Assembly (NCBI RefSeq): GCF_001941965.1
Contig: NZ_MKZO01000029.1
Span: 1-64,000, forward strand
DNA from: Pseudomonas putida
GTDB lineage: Bacteria; Pseudomonadota; Gammaproteobacteria; Pseudomonadales; Pseudomonadaceae
Reading direction: 5' to 3'
Length of the DNA: 64,000 nt
The translations under genes were made by a program, and so were the position numbers. Positions 54,090-62,289 of the stretch are shown here, piece after piece (within the stretch, counting starts at the first letter, position 1; each line of letters begins with the position of its first letter). The notes under the pieces are model-generated. The model saw only the letters and a list, made by a program, of their open reading frames with translations, had not been told where the DNA came from and searched no databases.

Positions 54090-54635
54090 GGAGTGCACTC
54101 CATCCCCTGCTCTGCGGCCCCCTGCGCAAGACGCAAGAAATAAACGGTTTCATGCGATACAGGTCACAGTATCGGCGTAGTGCATCAGCATCGTAACCCT
54201 TGTCGGGCATAAACCAGCGGCAGCGTTTTCGAGGTCGGCCGCGTTGCTCGTCGGGATGCAGACATCGTCCGGCAATGGCTCTGCGTAGCTGATATCACTA
54301 GCTTGACCGCCAGAAAGCAGTGAACAGCAGTTGAATCGATCATTTCAGGTCTGCAGGTCGAGGAGCCCTTGATCATTGAGCTTCAGATGCAGTCGCTTGA
54401 GCATCTGCTCGAAGGTTCCCCTGTTTCGCCAAAGCCGGAAGCGGTGATAAACCGTTCGCCAGGGCCCAAAGCACTCGGGCATGTCGCGCCAGGGAGCACC
54501 GGAGCGCAGCAACCACAGCACGCCATCGAGCATCAGGCGATCACTTGATCGCGGCCTGCCTCTTGTGTGGGTTGAGGTGAACAGATCTGCGACCAGGTTC
54601 CATGCTTCTTCCCAAAGTTCGTAGCGCTTAGCCAT
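54090..54635 (-). pseudogene. IS5-family transposase, frameshifted and decayed
   Basis: The N-terminal part reads MAKRYELWEEAWNLVADLF, RSSDRLMLDGVLWLLRSGAPWRDMP and WRTVYHRFRLWRNRGTFEQML, the typical IS5 start. After LLDLQT a change of frame gives EMIDSTAVHCF, and a third frame carries DKGYDADALRRYCDLYRMKP from the DDE domain. The rest of the catalytic domain is missing and clear terminal repeats were not found. The lower boundary (about 54090) is uncertain. The remnant marks the edge between core genes and the catabolic cluster. Confidence 0.85.
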
Positions 54636-54810
54636 CACAGGATTCCTTTCCATAGATGGCTGAAAACCTTAAAAAATCTCAGCGTTCGCGGCACTGAAGT
54701 TCGGTTTCGCTCAATTTCAGACAGAACCAGGGACTCTGAAGGACGGTGATCAGCGACTGGATACGAAATAGGCGGGAGACAATCAGCATGGCCGGGCCGG
54801 ATGCTGAGAT
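54636..54810. other. Junction segment between IS remnant and catabolic cluster
   Basis: Non-coding stretch with the ribosome site of the dead transposase (GGAAAGGAAT before its ATG) and no further gene, REP or tRNA. No duplicated attachment site is visible. Confidence 0.5.
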
Positions 54811-54852
54811 TAGACATTCGACCCTCTACTGGCGTAGAGGATCGAATGTCTA
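54811..54852 (-). terminator. Strong hairpin after the TIM-barrel gene
   Basis: TAGACATTCGA-CCTCTAC faces GTAGAGG-TCGAATGTCTA across a TGGC loop, with about 18 paired bases per arm. It begins 22 bases past the stop of the isomerase-like gene, as expected for the end of the minus-strand transcript, although a long T-run is absent. Confidence 0.7.
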
Positions 54853-54873
54853 GAACAAGAGCTGATCGAGCTA

Positions 54874-55740
54874 TCAGGCGATAGCTTTTTTAACAGCACG
54901 TTCGATGTAAGGCCGACCTGCGTCCATGGCGTCACGCAGACCTTTTTCAAGAGCCTTCTGACGCTGCGCTTCCGAGATAATTTCAATCCCGACCGGGCCG
55001 TTGAAGCCCGTTTTGTAGATGGCCGCGAGGAAACCATCGATGTCGAAGGAGCCTTGGCCTGGCAGGATACGGCGGTTCAAGGTGTCGAACCAGATATCGC
55101 GCTCTACTTCTGCAGCAGCGTCGTTGATCTCGATCGACACGATCATCTCACCTGGAAGTGCGGCGATGTCGGCATGAGGAATGTTGTTACGCTCCATGTG
55201 CCAGATATCCAGGAGCAGGCCGCCTTTTTTGACACCTGCAGCCTCTACCACTGCGCGGCTTTCCTTAACGGTAGCCAGGTTAGTGAACGGCATTACCTCG
55301 ATACCTACTGGCAAGCCGCGCTTTTCAGCATCGGCACAGAGGCCTGCGAAACTTTCAGCCATCTGCTCGATATTCAGTTCCTTGGACTGGAAATCGCCAG
55401 AGACTTTCAAGTGATGGGCGCCTAGCGCTTCACCTGCCTCCAGAAGGATGGCCCGCTGACGATCCGACTCAACTCGACGCTCGCCTGTTGCGAACCAGTC
55501 AGTCAGGATCTCGACCTCAAGATCTACGATGCCGTTACCTTTCAGGATTCGGCTTAGCTCGGCATAACCAATGGTGTCACGCGCAGCAACCAAATCATCG
55601 AGAACAAGGCCTGCGCCCGCATAGCCGAGCTTGCCGGCCATCTCGTAACGTTCCTTGAAGCTACGCGAGGACGCCTCAGCCCCACAACCTGGGAAGCGAT
55701 CGCCGGCGATAGTCCAGTAGCTTGCGATGATATTTGTCAT
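54874..55740 (-). CDS. Sugar phosphate isomerase/epimerase-like TIM barrel protein
   Basis: 288 residues of the xylose-isomerase-like (AP endonuclease 2) fold. Likely metal ligands are Glu148 (VGIEVMPF), Asp178 and His181 (LLLDIWHME), Glu204/Asp207 (VSIEINDA) and Glu253 (VGIEIISE). The loop LPGQGSFDIDGF matches IolE, hydroxypyruvate isomerase and 3-dehydroshikimate dehydratase relatives. Such enzymes isomerise, epimerise or dehydrate ketoses and cyclitols, and some cleave C-glycosides with a partner protein that is not seen here. GGAGAG is 6 bases before the ATG. It is the last gene on the strand before a hairpin. The substrate is unknown. Confidence 0.8.
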   Translation of the reverse strand: MTNIIASYWTIAGDRFPGCGAEASSRSFKERYEMAGKLGYAGAGLVLDDLVAARDTIGYAELSRILKGNGIVDLEVEILTDWFATGERRVESDRQRAILLEAGEALGAHHLKVSGDFQSKELNIEQMAESFAGLCADAEKRGLPVGIEVMPFTNLATVKESRAVVEAAGVKKGGLLLDIWHMERNNIPHADIAALPGEMIVSIEINDAAAEVERDIWFDTLNRRILPGQGSFDIDGFLAAIYKTGFNGPVGIEIISEAQRQKALEKGLRDAMDAGRPYIERAVKKAIA

Positions 55741-55749
55741 AGTTCTCTC

Positions 55750-55756
55750 CGTTTCG
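55750..55756 (-). promoter_or_regulatory. CGAAACG motif, copy 1
   Basis: On the minus strand CGAAACG lies just before the ribosome site of the TIM-barrel gene, inside an 11-bp palindrome TCCGTTTCGGA (55748-55758). The same 7-mer occurs upstream of the Dabb and binding-protein genes of this cluster. Confidence 0.35.
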
Positions 55757-55909
55757 GATTGTGATACAACTTGATCCGCATTTCAGATCGATTAAGAGTT
55801 CCCAGTGTCCATGCCGCATTCAAAGCCGCAGAGCCTTTATAAGGCTATGACACACAATTGTTCGTCTCGCTAAAAGTTAAATGCTAGGGAGAAGCCTAGC
55901 CGCGTGCTT

Positions 55910-56218
55910 TCAGTTAGCGTGCACTCGGTAATCTACTTGATGACGAGCGATGCGCATTCCTTCTAGGTCACGCCGTATATCCAGGTGACGAGGATGTTCG
56001 GCGTATGCGTTCAGCGCTTCGACAGAATGGAAAACTGAATAGAGTACGACATCACAGGCGTAGCTAATCCGGCTTTCATCAATCCCAACTTCTAGTTCAA
56101 CTAATCCAGGAATCTGACCCACCAGCGATTCGAATTTACGCTTGACGAGCTGCGCCGCTTCCGAACGCTCATGCTCGTTCTCGCCTTGAACGTTCCACAT
56201 CACAATGTGTTTAATCAT
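55910..56218 (-). CDS. Dabb-domain (stress-responsive A/B barrel) protein
   Basis: 102 residues forming a dimeric ferredoxin-like barrel: MIKHIVMWNVQG, then SYACDVVLYSVFHSVEALNAYAEHPRHLDIRRDL. The conserved His residues near the start and in AEHPRH are present. Dabb proteins include stress proteins and small cyclases such as the polyketide cyclase of olivetolic acid synthesis. GGGAGGAG is 5-6 bases before the ATG. It lies 169 bp upstream of the TIM-barrel gene and 229 bp after the SDR gene with its own likely promoter. Its role in the cluster is open: a ring-closing, isomerising or tautomerising step is possible. Confidence 0.83.
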   Translation of the reverse strand: MIKHIVMWNVQGENEHERSEAAQLVKRKFESLVGQIPGLVELEVGIDESRISYACDVVLYSVFHSVEALNAYAEHPRHLDIRRDLEGMRIARHQVDYRVHAN

Positions 56219-56270
56219 TTTGCTCCTCCCTTTCGCGAGCGCACTCATCGTAAGCGCACAATTCGCGGAG

Positions 56271-56277
56271 CGAAACG
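56271..56277 (+). promoter_or_regulatory. CGAAACG motif, copy 2
   Basis: CGAAACG 53-59 bases upstream of the Dabb start, near a TTTATAC sequence on the minus strand (56314-56320) that could be a -10 element. Confidence 0.3.
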
Positions 56278-56392
56278 TTGATTCTGGGAAACTCTTTTTC
56301 AGTTTTGCGGCACGTATAAAAAGGCGGCCTACTCTCTCTTTTTCAGACCAGACGACCTTTTAAAGCGTTACAGCAAACTGGCAAGTCAACTG

Positions 56393-56429
56393 CCCGAAGG
56401 AACATCACTCACGTAAGCTGCCCTTCGGG
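56393..56429 (-). terminator. Hairpin after the SDR gene
   Basis: CCCGAAGG-21-CCTTCGGG lies 19 bases past the SDR stop. The loop is large and no T-run follows, so partial termination or mRNA protection is more likely than full termination. Confidence 0.4.
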
Positions 56430-56447
56430 ATCAGTCCAGTGTGGACA

Positions 56448-57218
56448 TCAACCTGCGGAATAGCCGCCGTCGACCATAAGCTCTACGCCTGTAATACCGC
56501 TTGCAGCATCCGATGCAAGGAATGCCACGGTGTCCGCAATTTCGTGGGTTTCCATCAGACGCCCGACGGGCATGTCATCCAGCCACTGCGCCATGAAACC
56601 AGGCTGACTATCGCCTGAAGCGTGGAGCATTTTGGTCTTGGTGTAAGCCGGCGCAACGGCATTTACCCGCACTCCGGTTCTTGCCCATTCGATTGCCAAA
56701 TTGCGGCACATCCGAGATACCGCAGCCTTGGATACGTCATATCCGATGTGAATTTCTGGTCGAACGGCGGTAACGGCACAGATGGACGTAATGCCAATGA
56801 TGTTACCGCTGCCCTGCTTCAGCATTTGGCGCCCGGCGGCACGCATCGCGTAGAACGTACCATCTAGGTTGATGGCCATCACTCTGCGCCAGGTAGCATC
56901 ATCATGATCAACAGTGGTGGACTGGTAGGAAATCCCAGCGTTGGCGACCAGGATATCGAGCTTGCCGTGACGACTGACAGTCTCAGCCACGACAGAGTCG
57001 ACAGCAGCGCTGTCAGTCACATCAGCGACGATCCAGTCGACGCTCGCACCGATCGATGCAGCTACCTCAGCTACGTGGTGGCTGACGTCGGTCAGCACCA
57101 CCTTCGCTCCCATTTGAGCCAGGCTCAGTGCAATGGCTTCACCCATGCCACCGGCGCCGCCAGTTACCAGTGCCACCTTACCATCGAGACGCAGGCGATC
57201 AGGAAGTGTATTCGACAT
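56448..57218 (-). CDS. SDR-family NAD(P)-dependent dehydrogenase
   Basis: 256 residues, classical short-chain dehydrogenase. Cofactor motif TGGAGGMG (19-26), NAG at 93-95, catalytic Ser145 with Tyr160 and Lys164 (YDVSK), and C-terminal TGVELMVDGGYSAG. Asp44 after the second strand (VVLTDVS) suggests NAD+ preference. It lies 26 bp after the permease gene, so it probably oxidises the imported compound. The ATG at 57218 gives MSNTLPDRLRLDGK; the longer upstream frame overlaps the permease gene. Confidence 0.88.
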   Translation of the reverse strand: MSNTLPDRLRLDGKVALVTGGAGGMGEAIALSLAQMGAKVVLTDVSHHVAEVAASIGASVDWIVADVTDSAAVDSVVAETVSRHGKLDILVANAGISYQSTTVDHDDATWRRVMAINLDGTFYAMRAAGRQMLKQGSGNIIGITSICAVTAVRPEIHIGYDVSKAAVSRMCRNLAIEWARTGVRVNAVAPAYTKTKMLHASGDSQPGFMAQWLDDMPVGRLMETHEIADTVAFLASDAASGITGVELMVDGGYSAG

Positions 57219-57244
57219 CTCTATTACCCTTTTATTGTTGGTTA

Positions 57245-58270
57245 TTAGCTGCGCGGAGTGCCGCCACTGATGCGTGCAATGATGAGAGCTATAAGGATGA
57301 TCGCGCCGAAGCAAGCATCAATCCAGAATGCCGCGATCTGGGCGAGAGTCAGAACATTCTGCAGGATGCCGAGCATCAGAACGCCGGTCAGTGCACCAAT
57401 CAAACGTCCTTGGCCACCGTTCAGGCTAATGCCACCGATTACCGCTGCAGCGAACACGTAGAAGATCATGTTCTGACCTTGGCTAGCGACGACCGAGGCG
57501 ATACGGCCAGTCAGCATCAAGCCAGCCAGAGCGGCCAGAAGCCCACCGATGATGAAAGCCGCCCACACCATACGATCAACCGGGATACCAGCTACCCGAG
57601 CTGCCTGAGGGTTACCGCCGATAGCGTAGAAGTTACGACCGATGCGGTGATAGCGAAGGAACAGACCAAACGCGATGTAGAGCAGGCCTGCAATCCAGAT
57701 CGAGACGGGCAGACCGAACCACTTGCTGTTACCCAGGTAAAGGAATTCATCCGGCAGGCCGTAGAGAGTTTGGCCATTGGTCATGCCAACGGTCATACCA
57801 CGGAGCAGGATCAGCATTGCCAGGGTGGTGATGAACGCGTTTAGGCCAAGACGCACGATCAAGAAGCCGTTGATCAAGCCGACCAACGCACCAATGGAGA
57901 ACACCACCAGAATCCCAGCCCAGCCTGGAATACCCAGTCCGGAACCACCGATGGTCGTGTCGCTCAGCATCAGCCAAGCTGCAACCATGGGCGCAATACC
58001 GACAGTCGATTCCATGGACAGGTCGAACCTGCCTGCGATCAGAATGAGCGCCTGGGCGATGACAATGATCGACAACTCAGAAGACTGTTGAAGAATGTTG
58101 ATCAGGTTGCTAGGCCGAAGGAAGGCATCACTGACGGACGCACCGACGATGCAAAGGAGAATGATCACAGGAACCAAGGCAAGCTCGCGCAAGCCCAAAC
58201 GTCGCACGCAACCACCACCCTGATTGCCCTCAGGCTTGGCTGCCACCATGTTCATATTTGCTGCTTTCAT
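57245..58270 (-). CDS. Sugar-type ABC transporter permease (RbsC family)
   Basis: 341 residues with about eight to ten membrane segments. RbsC-family marks are ALILIAGRFDLSMESTVGIAPMVAAWL, LIVRLGLNAFITTLAML and YAIGGNPQAARVAGIPVDR. It forms the channel with the tandem ATPase and the binding protein. Its ATG overlaps the ATPase stop by four bases (ATGA), so the two are translationally coupled. This permease class carries pentoses, hexoses, inositols, autoinducer-2 and similar polyols. Confidence 0.9.
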   Translation of the reverse strand: MKAANMNMVAAKPEGNQGGGCVRRLGLRELALVPVIILLCIVGASVSDAFLRPSNLINILQQSSELSIIVIAQALILIAGRFDLSMESTVGIAPMVAAWLMLSDTTIGGSGLGIPGWAGILVVFSIGALVGLINGFLIVRLGLNAFITTLAMLILLRGMTVGMTNGQTLYGLPDEFLYLGNSKWFGLPVSIWIAGLLYIAFGLFLRYHRIGRNFYAIGGNPQAARVAGIPVDRMVWAAFIIGGLLAALAGLMLTGRIASVVASQGQNMIFYVFAAAVIGGISLNGGQGRLIGALTGVLMLGILQNVLTLAQIAAFWIDACFGAIILIALIIARISGGTPRS

Positions 58271-59817
58271 TTCTCACCTCCCAAACCTTCGATGGCTGCG
58301 ACCATTTGATGATCGTTCCAGCCCCGCTTGATACTTGTAGTAATGGCACCGTGGAAGATGACCTCCACACGGTCGCAGATTGAAAGTTCGTCCAGCTCGT
58401 CCGAACAAACGAGTACGGCCAGCCCATCCTTTTGGGCCCGAGCAATTACATCGAAGAGCGCATTCTTCGACGCAATATCCACGCCTTGAGTTGGCGAAAC
58501 CACGACGAGCAGCTTTGGCTTGTCAATGAGCGCACGCGCCATAATGCCCTTCTGCTGATTGCCGCCGCTCAGCTCTCCGATTGGCTGAAGCTGGCCTGCA
58601 GAAACGATTGCAAAATCGCGAATCTGCTCTGCGGCAGCCTCTGCCTGGCGACTAGGCAGCACGAAACCTGCCGGGCCGAGCCGATCATTGATTGCAATAG
58701 TGATGTTCTCGGCAATGGAGAGCTGCGGCAGTATTCCTTCCTCATGCCGATCACGAGGAACGTATCCAACACCTGCTTTACGCATGCGTCTTACGTTGCC
58801 TACTGGCAAATCCTGGCCATCAAGAAGCACCGTCCCGCTATCAGGCACTCTCAATCCAGCGAGAATTTCAGCGATCTTTTCCTTGCCTGAACCGGCAAGA
58901 CCAGCGATACCGACGCACTCGCCTTTACGGATGCAGAGATCGATGCCCTTCAGTTCGCCTTCGATGGACAGCCCTTTGATTTCCAGCCCCTGGCCCGGAG
59001 TATCTTCAAAGGTCACCTCGCTCGTGTTACAACGGCGAGACGAGACCGCAGCGCCCACCATTGCCTCTACCAAAGCAGGACGGGGCAGCTCTGACAACGC
59101 GCAGTCAGCAACTTTTTTGCCGTCTCGAAGCACCGTCACGCTATCGCAAATCTCATAGATTTCTTCGAGATGGTGCGAGATGTAGCAGAAGGTCACACCG
59201 TCATCACGTAAGGCATTGATGCTATCGAACAGTCGGCTTACCTCACGGCGCTCCAACTCTGCGGTCGGCTCGTCGAGGATGATGAAGCGGCTGCCCTGGG
59301 CCAGCGCTCGAGCGATCTCCATGATCTGACGCTCCTCCACAGTCACGTCAGAGGCGAGTTTGTCTGGGGACAGATTCAGACCCCATTGCTCAAGGATCGT
59401 GGCAGCTTGCTCACGCATCCCTTTCCAGTCGATCAAGCCAAAGCCATTACGCGGATGCGAGTTCAGAAACAGATTCTCAGCAACAGTAAGCTGAGGAATC
59501 ACCGTCCAACGCTGATAAACACAAGCGACGTGTTTCTGCCAGGCACGACGGTCACTGGTACGCGGGGCGGGCTGTCCCTGGAACGAAACTGACCCGCTTG
59601 ACGGCGCGTGAATGCCGGTCAAACAACCGATCAGCGTCGACTTACCTGCACCGTTCCTACCTACCAACGCGCGGCTTTCACCGGCATTAATCTGCATGTT
59701 GATGCCATGGAGAATCTCCACGGAGCCGAAGCTTTTTCGAAGATCATGGGTGGCGACAATAATATTGTCGGATGCACGTTCGGATGTCGCCGAAGCGACT
59801 ACAGCGGCAGAAGTCAT
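58267..59817 (-). CDS. Sugar-type ABC transporter ATPase with two nucleotide-binding domains
   Basis: 516 residues, RbsA/MglA type. Domain 1 (about 20-250) has Walker A GRNGAGKST, a degenerate signature EERQIMEIARAL and Walker B FIILDEPTAEL. Domain 2 (about 265-516) has a degenerate Walker A (GLAGSGKEK), an intact signature LSGGNQQKGIMARAL, and at the Walker B position VVVSPTQGVD, where the usual Asp-Glu is replaced by Val-Ser. Domain 2 is thus unlikely to hydrolyse ATP. The ATG at 59817 gives MTSAAVVASA with GGAG upstream; the longer frame overlaps the binding-protein gene. Confidence 0.88.
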   Translation of the reverse strand: MTSAAVVASATSERASDNIIVATHDLRKSFGSVEILHGINMQINAGESRALVGRNGAGKSTLIGCLTGIHAPSSGSVSFQGQPAPRTSDRRAWQKHVACVYQRWTVIPQLTVAENLFLNSHPRNGFGLIDWKGMREQAATILEQWGLNLSPDKLASDVTVEERQIMEIARALAQGSRFIILDEPTAELERREVSRLFDSINALRDDGVTFCYISHHLEEIYEICDSVTVLRDGKKVADCALSELPRPALVEAMVGAAVSSRRCNTSEVTFEDTPGQGLEIKGLSIEGELKGIDLCIRKGECVGIAGLAGSGKEKIAEILAGLRVPDSGTVLLDGQDLPVGNVRRMRKAGVGYVPRDRHEEGILPQLSIAENITIAINDRLGPAGFVLPSRQAEAAAEQIRDFAIVSAGQLQPIGELSGGNQQKGIMARALIDKPKLLVVVSPTQGVDIASKNALFDVIARAQKDGLAVLVCSDELDELSICDRVEVIFHGAITTSIKRGWNDHQMVAAIEGLGGEK

Positions 59818-59884
59818 CTGCAGCCCTCCTTTTGTTTTTGTTATGGCCGGAGGTGGGTAACGCCCCACCACCGGTGGACTTGAG

Positions 59885-60892
59885 TTACTGTGCCGCGTTG
59901 CCCCAGAGCGCCTTGTCATCGACATTATCTGGAGTCACCAAGGGCGCCGACAGGAAATCGACTGGGTTTCCGTCCTGCATCACGATTGTGCTGTTGTGAT
60001 TAGTCGGCCCTGGAGAAAAGGTTTCCTTCGCGATTGCGCGCTTCAGGTACTCGACCCCGTGTGTGGCATAGCCGTTGAGAGGCTGGGCCACAATCGCATC
60101 TAGGTAGCCAGCACGCATCTGCTGTAGGGCATAAGGAGTGCCGTCAATACTCACCGCAACCACATGGCCATCCTGTCCGCGCGGCTTGAGCTTGCCCACG
60201 GCCTTGAGTGCGTTCAGCACACTGTTGAGCATGACGGAGTCGCTTTGCAGATAGATCGCTGCAAGATCCGGGGTCGAACCGAGAACTGTTTGAGTGGCGG
60301 TAGCGGTCTTGTCTGCTCGCCAGTTCGTAGGCTGCTCGATGATTTCCACTGAGGGAAACTTCTGTGCCATGCAGTCGCTAAAACCTTTGGTTCGTTCACG
60401 ACCATTGGTTGTAGCCTGGTCACCCAAGAGCGAGAGCACCTTGCCCTTCCCTCCAATGGCCGCCCCCAGTTGCTCGCATGCCATGCGCCCCATCATCACG
60501 TTGTCAGCGCGCACAATCATGGCCACCTTACCGCCGGCAGGAGCCATGTCGATGGCGACAACAGGGATTTCCGACGATTCCGCAGCCTTCAATGCTGGAA
60601 TGATCGCCCGGCTATCAGTGGGGTTAACCAGGATGCCGTTCGCGCCGCTGGCAATAAGGTTCTGCATGTCGGAAATTTGCTTGCCCGCATCACCGTTCGC
60701 ATTGGTAGCCGGCATAGTCTCCAGGCCTGCCCCTTTCGCTTCGGCGAGCGCCTTTTTGACCAAAACCGCTTGGAAAGGATCGGTAAGGAAGCCAGCACTG
60801 TATCCAACCCTCTGCGCCTCTTCGGCAACGGCACTGCAGATGGTTCCGGCAGAAATACACACACCTACGGCCACAGCCAAATAGGATTTCAT
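59885..60892 (-). CDS. Sugar-type ABC transporter substrate-binding protein
   Basis: 335 residues with a signal peptide ending SAVA (about residue 23). The periplasmic-binding domain of the RbsB/LacI type follows (VGYSAGFLTDPFQAVLVKKALAEAK; LIASGANGILVNPTDSRAIIPALKAA; DGTPYALQQMRAGYLDAIVAQPLNGYA). It delivers the substrate to the permease. It is the first gene of the import operon, with a GAGGAGACGC ribosome site. The ligand cannot be told from sequence; the family binds sugars and cyclitols. Confidence 0.9.
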   Translation of the reverse strand: MKSYLAVAVGVCISAGTICSAVAEEAQRVGYSAGFLTDPFQAVLVKKALAEAKGAGLETMPATNANGDAGKQISDMQNLIASGANGILVNPTDSRAIIPALKAAESSEIPVVAIDMAPAGGKVAMIVRADNVMMGRMACEQLGAAIGGKGKVLSLLGDQATTNGRERTKGFSDCMAQKFPSVEIIEQPTNWRADKTATATQTVLGSTPDLAAIYLQSDSVMLNSVLNALKAVGKLKPRGQDGHVVAVSIDGTPYALQQMRAGYLDAIVAQPLNGYATHGVEYLKRAIAKETFSPGPTNHNSTIVMQDGNPVDFLSAPLVTPDNVDDKALWGNAAQ

Positions 60893-61419
60893 TTCGCGTC
60901 TCCTCGATGAGCCTTATTGTTTCTTTTATTAAACTATCGAAACGGATTTCTTTCGCTACAAGCGCGACTTTATTCCGGAGCTCCTTGGCTCCTGCCACTC
61001 CCACTACGGCTAACTATTTCACTAGCATGCCAGCGCCTTCCTAGGCTCATCTGTGAATCTGAAGCTCTGAACCATCATTACCCAGTCTCTCCCAGAGATA
61101 AACTGGGGAAACTGGCAATCTTATTTTCACTGGCTGAAAAAGTGACGAAGGGCTTCGATGCCCAGCTCTACGAAATCGACAATAAAATCGGCGCCCACAT
61201 GGCCAACCCACGCTAAAACAAGGGTGAAATAGTTGCCTAGCTAAGCAACTTCCTTGCTTTATGGCTGCATATGGAAAACTCGCTTCCCGGAATGAAAAAA
61301 TGCTGCTCTCAGACGCCTGCGGATAGTCAGAGAGTTCTCTGAGCCATCTCACGACATTCGAAAGCAGCATTTACATAAACACGGCAGCCCATAGGTACCG
61401 ATTGGAATCGGTAAGTGTC
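60893..61419. promoter_or_regulatory. Promoter region of the import operon
   Basis: 527 bp between the dioxygenase stop and the binding-protein start, AT-rich near 60910-60960. It contains a third CGAAACG (60938-60944), an AGTTGC-8-GCAACT dyad (61231-61250), a TCAGAGA-GT-TCTCTGA palindrome (61327-61342) nested between AAATGCTGCT and AGCAGCATTT (61298-61372), the latter perhaps the dioxygenase terminator. A clean 30-codon minus-strand tail ending in TGA (about 61129-61221) may be the remains of a gene. No complete gene is seen. Confidence 0.5.
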
Positions 61420-62289
61420 TTACGCTGCGCGCACAGGGTTGAGGATAAAATCAAATTCCAGAGTATAGAAGGCGGTTTCATAGAGGTTACCATCCGGCGC
61501 AATACCAGCCTCATGACGCACCCACTCAGCGACCAGCGATGAGCGCACACCGAACACCGCATCAGAATCGAGGTACTGACAGCCCTCTTTGAACACATGA
61601 GTTACGAGCCTCTCGTATCCTTCAGCAGTAATCATGAAATGAAGGTGCGCCGGCCTCCATGGATGGCGGTTCAATGCCTGCAGCATTTGACCGACTGGGC
61701 CGTCGTGCGGGATTGGGTAAGCCTGGGGAACGATAGTCTTGAAGTTGAACGCACCGTGGTCGTCGGCCTGCAGCACCGCACGCCCCTGGTGCTCTGCCAT
61801 TTCAGGGTTCTGCACATCGTAGAAGCCCTCGTCATCCGCCTGCCAGACTTCGAGAATGGCATGAGGAATTTCAGCACCATCAATGCTCTTCACCGTACCC
61901 GATACGAACCATGGCGAGCCGGACAGACCGTTGCTGATGTCAGCACCAAGATCGTAACGAGGGGCGTCCTGGACATGGAACGGCCCAAATACTGTCGCTT
62001 CGGTGCAGCCCATCGGTTTGCGATGGTTCTGAGCTGTCACCAAGGTAGACAACCCGAGCGTATCCGAGAGCAGGATGAATTCTTGCCTGGTTGGGCTACA
62101 CATCTGACCAACGCGAGTGAGGAAGTCGATGCCGTAGTCCCACTCCTCTTCAGTCAGCTGAACCTCTCGAGCGAATGAATGGAGATGCTGTACCAGCGAG
62201 GTCATGACCTGGTGTAGCCGTGGATTGGGCGTATCTGCATTCCGCGCAATCACAGCCTGGGTCACCGTTTTTTCGTCAAGGTTGCGCAT
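61420..62289 (-). CDS. Hydroxyquinol 1,2-dioxygenase (intradiol ring cleavage)
   Basis: 289 residues. The N-terminal helical domain (about 1-100) is typical of the catechol/hydroxyquinol branch. The Fe(III) ligands are Tyr157 (EGFYDVQ), Tyr191 (AYPIPHDG), His215 and His217 (RPAHLHFM). The whole sequence, for example QEFILLSDTLGLSTLV and HRKPMGCTEATVFGPF, reads closer to hydroxyquinol than to catechol dioxygenases. It opens 1,2,4-trihydroxybenzene to maleylacetate. A maleylacetate reductase gene nearby supports this. It is divergent from the LysR gene and starts the minus-strand part after the regulator. Confidence 0.87.
   Translation of the reverse strand: MRNLDEKTVTQAVIARNADTPNPRLHQVMTSLVQHLHSFAREVQLTEEEWDYGIDFLTRVGQMCSPTRQEFILLSDTLGLSTLVTAQNHRKPMGCTEATVFGPFHVQDAPRYDLGADISNGLSGSPWFVSGTVKSIDGAEIPHAILEVWQADDEGFYDVQNPEMAEHQGRAVLQADDHGAFNFKTIVPQAYPIPHDGPVGQMLQALNRHPWRPAHLHFMITAEGYERLVTHVFKEGCQYLDSDAVFGVRSSLVAEWVRHEAGIAPDGNLYETAFYTLEFDFILNPVRAA

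Noticed and set aside
54090..54860. An integrative element with attachment sites
   Set aside because: No integrase, tRNA or flanking direct repeat is visible; only a decayed IS5 transposase can be supported.
54874..55740. DNA repair AP endonuclease
   Set aside because: The fold family shares the name, but context and the GQGSFD loop point to a sugar or cyclitol isomerase or dehydratase.
61420..62289. Catechol 1,2-dioxygenase of the beta-ketoadipate pathway
   Set aside because: No catBC genes are nearby, a maleylacetate reductase is, and the sequence reads like the hydroxyquinol branch.
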